Shown: one piece after another, positions 16,141 to 22,145 of the stretch
Layout of the letters: each line of letters opens with the position of its first letter
How positions within the stretch are numbered: the first letter of the stretch is position 1
DNA from: an uncultured Clostridia bacterium
GTDB taxonomy: Bacteria; Bacillota; Clostridia; Peptostreptococcales; Anaerovoracaceae
Length of the DNA: 22,208 nucleotides
Assembly: GCA_934234035.1 (NCBI GenBank)
Contig: CAKQHH010000026.1
Span: 1-22,208 of the forward strand
Direction: 5' to 3'
Position numbers and translations under genes: made by a program
The notes under the pieces: model-generated
Databases searched by the model: none
What the model was told of the DNA's origin: nothing
The model's input: the letters and a program-made list of their open reading frames with translations, nothing else

Positions 16141-17159
16141 GCGCGTCCCCCCTTTCGCCGTACCATCATGGTGAGCACCACCGGCACCAGGAATACGGCC
16201 GTCACCGAGCTGATGCTCAGCTCCGTGGGTGCGAACAGTGTGCGGGCGATGCCGTCGCACATCAGAGTCACCACGCTGCCGCCCAGGAAGCAGGCGGGAA
16301 TCATCCGGATGGGCTCGTCGGAACGGATTAATCCCCGAATCAAGTGGGGCACCGCGATTCCCACAAAGGAAATGGGGCCCGCAAAAGCAGTCACCACTCC
16401 GGAGAGCAGGCTGGAAATCAGAATCAGGGCGATGCGCAGTCCCCGGATGTTCACTCCCATGCTCCGGGCGTAGGTTTCCCCCAGCCGGTAAGCTCCCATG
16501 GGCTTGGACAGGAAGAAGGCCGCCAGCACGCCCAGAACAATCAGGGCGGCGGACAGGCGCACGCCGGACCACTGGATGCCCGACAGGCTGCCCATGGACC
16601 AGTTATGCAGGTTCACGATGTTGGAATCGTCCGCAAAGGTAACCACGAAATCCGTCACCGCGGAGCAGATGTAACCCACCATTACCCCGGCCACCACCAG
16701 CAGGGACATGTTCTTTATTTTTCCCGAAAGCAGCAATACGAATCCCATCACCAGCAGGGATCCCAGAAAGGCGGTCAGCGTCATTCCCAAAGCGCTGAGG
16801 GTGATGCCCTTCCCCAGCAGGAATACCATGGCCAGCGCCACCGTCAGCTTCGCCCCGGAGGAGATGCCCAGCACGTAAGGACCGGCGATGGGGTTGGCGA
16901 AAAAAATCTGCAGCAGATATCCGGATATGGAAAGGGCGCCTCCCAACAGGATTCCGGCGAGAATCCGCGGCAGGCGAATATTGTACACGATGTCATATGC
17001 GGTGCTCTCCCCGCTTCCCCTTAGGAGATGCCCGATTTCCCGGAGGGAGATGGCGCTGCTTCCCAGGCATAGATTCCCCACTGCCAGTAAAAACAGCAGA
17101 ACGGCCAATCCCGCCAGAGCCGAAACGTACCTCGTTCCGGATGTTTTACCCCTTTTCAC
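16137..17159 (-). CDS. ABC transporter permease, BtuC/FecCD type
   Basis: Membrane subunit of a type II importer, 340 aa. Hydrophobic helices fill the chain, in line with the roughly ten helices of BtuC. Family blocks include IRLPRILAGILLGGALSISG, FANPIAGPYVLGISSGAKL, WSMGSLSG, LGETYARSMGV and AFAGPISFVGIAVPHLIRGLI. It starts with GTG, with AAAGGAG five bases upstream, 15 nt after the substrate-binding protein gene. The stop overlaps the ATPase start. Within this family, corrinoid, heme and siderophore permeases cannot be told apart by eye; the operon favours corrinoids. Confidence 0.93.
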   Translation of the reverse strand: MKRGKTSGTRYVSALAGLAVLLFLLAVGNLCLGSSAISLREIGHLLRGSGESTAYDIVYNIRLPRILAGILLGGALSISGYLLQIFFANPIAGPYVLGISSGAKLTVALAMVFLLGKGITLSALGMTLTAFLGSLLVMGFVLLLSGKIKNMSLLVVAGVMVGYICSAVTDFVVTFADDSNIVNLHNWSMGSLSGIQWSGVRLSAALIVLGVLAAFFLSKPMGAYRLGETYARSMGVNIRGLRIALILISSLLSGVVTAFAGPISFVGIAVPHLIRGLIRSDEPIRMIPACFLGGSVVTLMCDGIARTLFAPTELSISSVTAVFLVPVVLTMMVRRKGGRA

Positions 17160-17174
17160 GCAGACTCCTTTCCT

Positions 17175-18722
17175 TTATTTCTTAAGTTTCTTCAGCACCT
17201 TGAGGGAACGGTCCTCCCCCTTCAGCACCCGGTTCATATCTTCCATAAAATCCGCGGCTTTGGTGCTGTTCTGGAAGAATCCCGGCGGCAAGCAGTAGAC
17301 CCGGCCTTCCCGAATCGCTTTGAATTTCTTCAGCAGCGGAGATTTCTTCTTCAGCTGGGCCACGGTACCGATGGGCTCCTCGATGGTGCTGTTGTAGATC
17401 AGCACATCCGCACTCTTAGCGATGCGGTAAAAATCTTCCATCTGAATGTTCAAGGTGGACCGCATGGACTCCTCCGACGCCTTTTCCGCCGCCAGGTATT
17501 TCCCCCCGGACTGACGGATCATGGCGGAGAGGTAATCCCCCGATGCTCGTACCGTTACGCTTCCGCCGGAGTTCACGGCGAACACCGCCACGGTTTTGCC
17601 GGTGCTCTCCTTCTCCGACACCTTGTGGATGCGGGCCGCTTCCTTTTCAAAAAAAACCTCCGCGGCTTGGGATTTGCCGTACAGCGCCCCGTACAGCTTC
17701 ACCCATTCCAGCCGGCCCAGCGGGCTCTTCTCGTAGCTGGACCGCTCCACCATCACCGGAATGCCCAGGGATTCCAGCTTCTCCTTCGCCGCCGGCGAAT
17801 GGTAGATCATGGTATTTTCGATGGCCAGATCGCATCCCTTCCCCCGAAGAAGTTCGTAGTCCGGCGCACTGTACCGGCCGGCATATTGAATCTTCCCGGA
17901 CCGGACCATCTTGGCGATGCCCTTCACGTGCCATCCGTTTGCCCGGGTTCCCGTGTACCCCACGCCACTCAGGCCGCCGATTTGGCGGATGGGATCCATC
18001 GCTGCCGTGGACACCACGTAGGTGTTCTGCAGGGGCAGCGACAGCGGCGTGATGTTCTTGGCCAAATTCTCCGGCGCCTTCGCCCCTTCCGGAATCAGGA
18101 GGAACAGATCCTTAGCCCCCAAAGTAAGCAGGGTATAAGTTCTCCCGTCTCCTTCGTACCGGTCCAGGGTAAATTCCTTCGCCGCTTCCAGTTTCTCCCG
18201 GCCTTCATACTTCAGACCGGAAATTTCCGGCGCCTCGGTGATGGTCCCCCGCTTCACTCCCTCGGAGCCGGCAGTCTTTGCCTCGGCGGATTTATTTTTG
18301 CCGGAGGACGTTCCCGGGGCGTGCACCGTAATCCGGTATTTGATCTCGTGGGGCTCGCTCATGGCGGTGGTGTCCCCGATTACCTCGAACGCTTCATCGT
18401 ATTCCTCGAATGGGATGGTAAAAACCGAATTCTCTCCCGCCTTCGCCTCGTTCATATACTTCCGGCCGTCCACCACCATGTAGTCGTAGTAGGAGCTGCT
18501 CCACACCAGCTTCACCCGGTGCGCACCGTTCTTCTCCGTAACGTCAGCAGGGGATTCCACGCTGGCGCGTCCGGAACCCCCTGTCATCGTCACTTCACAG
18601 GATTGTGCCTTCTCGCTGCCGGCACCGGATAAGCTGCATCCGGAAAGCATTGCGGCAAGAATCAGCAGAAAAACCAGCCCCCGAATACCGGGTAAACTTC
18701 GTCTCAACTGCATCCTGTTCAT
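17175..18722 (-). CDS. Substrate-binding lipoprotein with an N-terminal beta-rich domain
   Basis: Predicted surface lipoprotein of 515 aa, the binding protein of the adjacent BtuCD-type importer. A signal peptide ends in the lipobox LSGC (Cys29). Residues ~38-135 form a beta-rich domain with GGSGRASVESPADV, VWSSSYYDYMVVDGRKY, FTIPF and DTTAMSEPHEIKYRI. This pattern recurs in Firmicutes surface proteins linked to metal or tetrapyrrole uptake and looks NEAT-like, although the assignment is my inference. A charged linker (~137-158) follows. Residues ~165-515 form the periplasmic-binding-protein domain of the BtuF/FecB class, with LPLQNTYVVSTAAMDPI, DLAIENTMIYH, LGIPVMVERSSYEKSPLGR and a C-terminal helical lobe. 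The start lies two bases after the preceding gene. A corrinoid, heme or other tetrapyrrole ligand is plausible. Confidence 0.85.
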   Translation of the reverse strand: MNRMQLRRSLPGIRGLVFLLILAAMLSGCSLSGAGSEKAQSCEVTMTGGSGRASVESPADVTEKNGAHRVKLVWSSSYYDYMVVDGRKYMNEAKAGENSVFTIPFEEYDEAFEVIGDTTAMSEPHEIKYRITVHAPGTSSGKNKSAEAKTAGSEGVKRGTITEAPEISGLKYEGREKLEAAKEFTLDRYEGDGRTYTLLTLGAKDLFLLIPEGAKAPENLAKNITPLSLPLQNTYVVSTAAMDPIRQIGGLSGVGYTGTRANGWHVKGIAKMVRSGKIQYAGRYSAPDYELLRGKGCDLAIENTMIYHSPAAKEKLESLGIPVMVERSSYEKSPLGRLEWVKLYGALYGKSQAAEVFFEKEAARIHKVSEKESTGKTVAVFAVNSGGSVTVRASGDYLSAMIRQSGGKYLAAEKASEESMRSTLNIQMEDFYRIAKSADVLIYNSTIEEPIGTVAQLKKKSPLLKKFKAIREGRVYCLPPGFFQNSTKAADFMEDMNRVLKGEDRSLKVLKKLKK

Positions 18723-18724
18723 CT

Positions 18725-19213
18725 CTATTTATCTTCTTTCACCGGGTTGGTAACCTTTACCTTGTGGTCGTACCACTTTCCCTTTGTGCCGATCAGGGCG
18801 CAGTCGAATTCCTTGTCGATTTCCGGCACCGGAACGTCGAAGGCGTAGGCTTCCTCGGTGGTTCCGTCGTCGTACTTCACTTTCTCGGTCGTCGGCTGCA
18901 GCAGGTCGTCCTTATCCTGTTTCTTGGCTTCTGCTGCGGTTCCCGGATACAGGTTCACGATATGGGTGGAGGCCAGAGTCACGTGAATGGTCATCTTTCC
19001 GTCCTTTACCGTCAGGGTGCCCTTGCCGTCTTTGGTCTCATTTACGTGGAACATGCGGCTGTCCGTGGTAAATTCCGCGGTATAGGTGCCGTCCTCCAGG
19101 CCGGAGGAATTCTTGTCGGAACCGCCGCAGGCTGCCAGGGTGAAAATCATGATGGCGGACAGCGCCGCAATCAGCCATAACTTGCTCTTCTTTGTCATTT
19201 CAATTCTCTTCAT
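18725..19213 (-). CDS. Small surface lipoprotein, beta-rich domain
   Basis: A 162-aa lipoprotein: basic N-terminus, hydrophobic core, lipobox LAAC (Cys29). The mature part is one domain of about 120 residues, starting GLEDGTYTAEF and containing GKGTLTVKDGKMTIHVTL, NLYPGTAAEAKKQ, the hydrophobic strand AYAFDVPVPEID and GTKGKWYDHKVKV. The strand pattern resembles the N-terminal domain of the next protein, suggesting the two share a fold and possibly bind the same kind of ligand or hand it on. The function is not known. The ATG at 19213 has GAGGAG upstream; a second ATG at 19198 has a weaker site. It lies between the surface chelatase and the binding protein, so a role in capture or delivery of a tetrapyrrole or cobalt is an inference from context. 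Confidence 0.8.
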   Translation of the reverse strand: MKRIEMTKKSKLWLIAALSAIMIFTLAACGGSDKNSSGLEDGTYTAEFTTDSRMFHVNETKDGKGTLTVKDGKMTIHVTLASTHIVNLYPGTAAEAKKQDKDDLLQPTTEKVKYDDGTTEEAYAFDVPVPEIDKEFDCALIGTKGKWYDHKVKVTNPVKEDK

Positions 19214-19259
19214 TATATATGGTTCTCCTCATTCTAATTTTTGATTCGATGGGTGTGAA

Positions 19260-19278
19260 GTATTGTAAATTTCAATAC
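19260..19278 (-). other. Short perfect hairpin in the AT-rich cbiK-lipoprotein gap
   Basis: GTATTG (19260-19265) and CAATAC (19273-19278) form a perfect 6-bp stem with a 7-nt loop. It lies in a 73-nt AT-rich gap (19214-19286), the longest spacer inside the operon. No T run follows on the minus strand, so it is not a standard terminator. It could protect or punctuate the mRNA after the first gene. I see no convincing promoter in the gap. Confidence 0.35.
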
Positions 19279-19286
19279 GTTTTATA

Positions 19287-20432
19287 TTATTTGTTCATGG
19301 CATCTGCCACGTGTTTCACGTACAGCTGCTGCACGCTGTCGATCCGGCCCAGTCCCTCAATCTGGCAGGTGACGGACTTGAACGCACCGGATGCATCGAA
19401 TTGGCTCTTCCAGGAATCCTCTTCCTCGCCCGCCATGTCGTTGTTGGCGTGGTCGCCGGCCACTACCATCAGCGGACGGAGAATGACCTTCTTGTATCCG
19501 GCCTTCTTTACCTTCTTAATTACCGCTTCGGCAGACGTGTCTTCCGGTTCCCCTTCTACCGTTCCGATGAATACGTTGGAATATCCCAGGTCCTCCATCT
19601 GCTTCTGCATCTGGCTGTAGGAAATCTTTGCGGTGTGAGAGGTTCCGTGACCCATGAACACGAATGCCGTGCCGGACGCTGCGGCATCCTCCGGGCTTCC
19701 GAATCCGGCTTTTTTTACCGCCTCCGCCGTAATGTACTGCGCAACGGCTGCTTTGTCGGCATTTACAGTGGACGCATCCTTGCCCACTTCACCCAGAAGC
19801 GGCTCCGCAACCTTGATGGATTTGATCTTGCCCTTGTACTTTTTCACGGAATCCATCAGCTCGTCGTATTCCGCACCGTGCATCAGGTGGGTCGGCTGAA
19901 TGACCAGCTCCTTCACCTCGTTCCGCACCGCCCGCTCCAGTGCCTGATCCACGTTATCGATGCTCTCTCCGTCTCTGGCCAGCACGTGGTTGATGATAAT
20001 CTGCGCGGTGAACGCCCGGCGAACGGACCAGTCCGGATAGGCCTTCTGAACGGCCTTCTCCACGCCGCCTACATCCTTGGCACGGCTGTCGTTAAAGGAG
20101 GTTCCGAAGCTGACCACCAGGATTTCCTTGTCGCCGATTTTGTTCTCGTTCAGCGGATCGTCCTTGGATGCATCCCCCGTATCCTTGCCAAAATAATCCG
20201 GATCCGCATTCTCGCCCTTGACCAGTTTCTTCTGTTCCTTGGTCAGCGCATCCCACGCATCTTTGGCTTCCTTGCACTGCTTTTCCGTGTCCTCCGTCCA
20301 GTTCTGCACGTAGATGGCATCAATTTTCTCCGCCACTTCATCCGCCTTGTCCTGATCGGATTTTCCACATCCCGTCAGTGCCAACGCACAGGTCACTGCG
20401 GCCAAAAGCACCCACAGCATTTTCTTTTTCAT
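19287..20432 (-). CDS. cbiK: Surface lipoprotein sirohydrochlorin cobaltochelatase CbiK
   Basis: CbiK inserts Co2+ into sirohydrochlorin, the entry step of the anaerobic pathway. The chelatase domain covers residues ~100-381: ILVVSFGTSFNDSRAKDV at its start, IQPTHLMHGAEYDEL (His185), FVFMGHGTSHTAK (His262) and LMVVAGDHANNDMAGEEEDS (His328), all typical of CbiK. The N-terminus is a lipoprotein signal peptide with lipobox LTGC (Cys22), followed by a charged ~75-residue stretch containing DAWDALTKEQKKLVK, a helical motif seen in Firmicutes surface proteins. The enzyme should therefore sit outside the membrane. A periplasmic CbiK is known from Desulfovibrio vulgaris. First gene of the operon; AAAGGAG lies seven bases before the ATG, and a B12 riboswitch with terminators lies upstream. 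Heme or other metal-tetrapyrrole chemistry at the surface is an alternative role. Confidence 0.92.
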   Translation of the reverse strand: MKKKMLWVLLAAVTCALALTGCGKSDQDKADEVAEKIDAIYVQNWTEDTEKQCKEAKDAWDALTKEQKKLVKGENADPDYFGKDTGDASKDDPLNENKIGDKEILVVSFGTSFNDSRAKDVGGVEKAVQKAYPDWSVRRAFTAQIIINHVLARDGESIDNVDQALERAVRNEVKELVIQPTHLMHGAEYDELMDSVKKYKGKIKSIKVAEPLLGEVGKDASTVNADKAAVAQYITAEAVKKAGFGSPEDAAASGTAFVFMGHGTSHTAKISYSQMQKQMEDLGYSNVFIGTVEGEPEDTSAEAVIKKVKKAGYKKVILRPLMVVAGDHANNDMAGEEEDSWKSQFDASGAFKSVTCQIEGLGRIDSVQQLYVKHVADAMNK

Positions 20433-20468
20433 CTTAAATCTCCTTTCCCGTTAACGATTTGGATACAC

Positions 20469-20495
20469 AAAAAGGCTGCCGAACATGCAGCCCTT
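20469..20495 (-). terminator. Intrinsic terminator in the riboswitch expression platform
   Basis: On the minus strand, AAGGGCTGC, a 7-nt loop and GCAGCCTTTT form a stem of about nine pairs (one G-T), with a T5 run just inside and after its 3' arm. It lies 36 nt upstream of the cbiK start and downstream of the cobalamin aptamer. That is the position of a transcriptional attenuator: with cobalamin bound, RNA polymerase would stop here. The competing antiterminator pairing is not evident by eye. Confidence 0.8.
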
Positions 20496-20536
20496 CCCTC
20501 CTCTGTCTCCGGGGGCGTTTCCAAAAGAACATACTG

Positions 20537-20584
20537 AAAAAGCCGCTCTTCAAAGCGTTTGTAGTCCCTGCTTTGGAAGAGTGC
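20537..20584 (-). terminator. Second hairpin with T run between aptamer and terminator
   Basis: On the minus strand, GCACTCTTCCAAAGC (20584-20570) pairs with GCTTTGAAGAGC (20556-20545) with small bulges, and is followed by GGCTTTTTC. It has the look of a weaker intrinsic terminator, or of a structural switch element of the riboswitch. Together with the hairpin at 20469-20495 it gives two T-run hairpins in series before cbiK. Confidence 0.55.
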
Positions 20585-20634
20585 TTCGCTGTTCTGCCCG
20601 GAATCGGATTCGAGTACCGCAAATCCATATCCCC

Positions 20635-20811
20635 GACTCAGGCAGGTCTCCTGACTTCGATCATCGCTCTTCCGCTCTTCCCGAACATTTCCAGTGATGC
20701 TGCGGATTCACTCCCTAACACAGTGACGGCTTCGCTCCGGATTCTCACCGGATTCCCTTTTCACCGGCCCCGGTTTCCCTTTTTTCATTGGAAACGGCCG
20801 ACACCTGAATC
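20635..20811 (-). promoter_or_regulatory. Cobalamin riboswitch aptamer
   Basis: The minus strand carries the B12 box AGTCAGGAGACCTGCC (20656-20641), preceded by the expected core blocks in order: GGGAATCCGGTGAGAATCCGG, then GCCGTCACTGTG, then GCATCACTGGAAATG and GGGAAGAG. Outer stem P1 can form between GATTCAGG (20811-20804) and CCTGAGTC (20642-20635) with one G-U pair. This is the standard cobalamin (adenosylcobalamin-type) aptamer. It should shut down the operon when cobalamin is plentiful, through the terminator hairpins that follow. Confidence 0.95.
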
Positions 20812-20838
20812 GCGTAAAACCTTTTTTAGTTACCTTTA

Positions 20839-20867
20839 AATTTATCACATACCAAAAAGGTTGTCAA
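20839..20867 (-). promoter_or_regulatory. Promoter of the cobalamin operon
   Basis: On the minus strand, a perfect -35 TTGACA (20867-20862), a 17-nt spacer and a weaker -10 TAAATT (20844-20839; ATAAAT in an overlapping register) put the start near 20832, about 20 nt before the riboswitch P1 stem. It fits a housekeeping sigma-A promoter. The strong -35 compensates for the poor -10. Confidence 0.7.
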
Positions 20868-20921
20868 TTGGTTCATCTCCCTCTATGGCGTTAAGCCCTC
20901 TCCCTTCGCCGGGGGATCACC

Positions 20922-20950
20922 TTGACTTCTTTCTCTCGTTATATTATATT
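20922..20950 (+). promoter_or_regulatory. Promoter of the divergent YdjY-like lipoprotein gene
   Basis: TTGACT (20922-20927), a 17-nt spacer and TATATT (20945-20950) form a near-consensus sigma-A promoter. The start would fall near 20957, leaving a leader of about 43 nt before the ATG at 21000. It is divergent from the cob promoter, with about 55 nt between the two -35 boxes. No operator palindrome is evident between them. Confidence 0.75.
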
Positions 20951-20999
20951 GATGAAAGTTAACTGTGAATCTTTTAAGGAATTACTTTGGAGGGAAAAT

Positions 21000-21677
21000 A
21001 TGAAAAAGATGAAAAAGTTTTTACCGATTCTTCTCATCGCGCTGATTGCCATGTTCTCGCTGAGCGCCTGCGGCAGCAAGTCCGAGAAGTCTGAAGAAGC
21101 GTCCGAGAAAGCAAGCACCGAGGCGACCGTCGATAAGGATGCCGGAACCGTATCCATCGACTGCGTGGTAAACGGCGCGGTAAAGAGCCCGAAGCACTGG
21201 TTCATCGTAAACAAGGACGGCTCCATGGCAAAGAAGTCCATCCTGAACACCGCCGTAACCACCGATGATTTCTACAAGGCACTGACCGAAGTTGCCGGCG
21301 AGAAGGTTTGGAACGATACGGATACCGAGTTCGGCGAAGACCAGTCCATCGAGGACCTGCTGAAGGAAGGCACCGGCCACTCCGATTTCGCGAAGTTCAA
21401 TGTGACCGTTTCCTGGGGCGGCAAGGACTACGACCTGAAGGATGTCATCACCGATCCGACCTACAAGGGCAAGGCATATGACGGAAGCTACGAAATCGGA
21501 TTCTCCGGAAACCTGGAAAACCAGCGCAGCGCAAAGACCGGCTGCATCACCTGCTTCGGCGGATGCTACATGGGAATCACTTCCGGATTCGACACACCGA
21601 TGATGATCGAATACAAGCCGGCAAACCTTCCGGACGACGGCGAGACCGTAAAGGTTACCTACACTCTGGTGAAATAA
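21000..21677 (+). CDS. YdjY-like lipoprotein with a CxxCxxxC motif
   Basis: A 225-aa predicted surface lipoprotein. The signal peptide ends in lipobox LSAC (Cys24), followed by a Ser/Glu/Lys-rich linker to about residue 45. The domain begins GTVSIDCVVNGAV and contains KHWFIVNKDGSMAKKSIL, TDDFYKALTEVAG, VSWGGKDYDL and the most telling block GFSGNLENQRSAKTGC with GCITCFGGCYMGITS (Cys182, 185, 189). These match the YdjY-type domain known from E. coli YdjY, whose function is not settled; a role in metal or redox chemistry is plausible from the Cys motif. The ATG at 21000 is chosen because GGAGGG lies five bases upstream. An in-frame TTG at 20922 is part of the -35 box and cannot be the start. It may or may not be linked to the cob operon. 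Confidence 0.8.
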   Translation: MKKMKKFLPILLIALIAMFSLSACGSKSEKSEEASEKASTEATVDKDAGTVSIDCVVNGAVKSPKHWFIVNKDGSMAKKSILNTAVTTDDFYKALTEVAGEKVWNDTDTEFGEDQSIEDLLKEGTGHSDFAKFNVTVSWGGKDYDLKDVITDPTYKGKAYDGSYEIGFSGNLENQRSAKTGCITCFGGCYMGITSGFDTPMMIEYKPANLPDDGETVKVTYTLVK

Positions 21678-21718
21678 GGTTTCACACAGAAACGGAATCT
21701 TGCACAGCCGCATGGTTC

Positions 21719-21780
21719 AAATGCAGACAGAAAAACCGGGGACTGCCTGAGGGCAGCTCCCGGTTTTTCTATCTGCATTT
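21719..21780 (+). terminator. Long symmetric intrinsic terminator
   Basis: AAAAACCGGG (21731-21740) pairs perfectly with CCCGGTTTTT (21759-21768), with an inner stem CTGCC/GGCAG. An outer stem AAATGCAGA (21719-21727) and TCTGCATTT (21772-21780) extends it beyond a small internal loop. The T5 run follows the GC-rich core on the plus strand, and the A5 run gives a T run on the other strand, so it can work in both directions. It lies 41 nt after the lipoprotein stop codon. Confidence 0.9.
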
Positions 21781-21856
21781 TGTTATTTGCGGCCGGGTGG
21801 GCGTCCGCCGGGGGTGCGGGGGCTCTGCCCGAGTGGTGGAGCCTCCGGCTAGGGCC
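21781..21856. other. GC-rich stretch before the tandem array
   Basis: A very GC-rich, G-run-rich stretch without a credible gene. Parts of it, such as GCCGGGTGGGCGT and GAGCCTCCGGCTAGGGCCGGCG, loosely resemble the ends of the 86-bp repeat units that follow, so it may be a decayed repeat copy. Confidence 0.35.
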
Positions 21857-22145
21857 GGCGTGGTGCTTCGCTCCCCGCAAACCCTTGTTTCTTCGTCGCC
21901 GGGCACCACGCCTTTAGGGCCGAACGAGCCGACCGCCGGGCCGGCGTGGTGCTTCCCTCCCCGCAAACCCTTGTTCCTTCGTCGCCGGGCACCACGTCTT
22001 GGGGACCGGACGAGCCAACCGCCGAGTGGGCGTGGTGCTTCCCTCCCCGCAAACCCTTGTTCCTTCGTCGCCGGGCACCACGTCTTGGGGACCGGACGAG
22101 CCGACCGCCGGGCCGGCGTGGTGCTTCGCTCCCCGCAAACCCTGT
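21857..22145. repeat. 86-bp tandem repeat array, three full copies plus a partial one
   Basis: Units start at 21857, 21943, 22029 and 22115, each beginning GGCGTGGTGCTTC; the spacing is exactly 86 bp every time. The fourth breaks off after about 30 bases, near 22145. Each full unit holds the perfect inverted repeat CGTGGTGC ... GCACCACG, 36 nt apart, around the shared core CTCCCCGCAAACCCTTGTT. Units 2 and 3 differ at only a few positions near their ends; unit 1 differs more. The period is not a multiple of three, and the open frames through it are by-products, so it is not a protein repeat. Function unknown; a structured intergenic repeat is most likely. Confidence 0.9.

Noticed and set aside
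16141..16572. Upstream extension of the ABC ATPase frame
   Set aside because: This part is the permease gene read in another frame. The ATG at 16140 overlaps the permease stop and gives the family N-terminus.
20922..20999. N-terminal extension of the YdjY-like lipoprotein from TTG at 20922
   Set aside because: The TTG is the -35 box of the promoter, and the ATG at 21000 has a good ribosome binding site directly before a standard lipoprotein signal peptide.
21857..22145. CRISPR array
   Set aside because: The whole 86-bp unit is repeated without unique spacers; there is no 28-37 bp repeat with variable spacers, and no cas gene is present.
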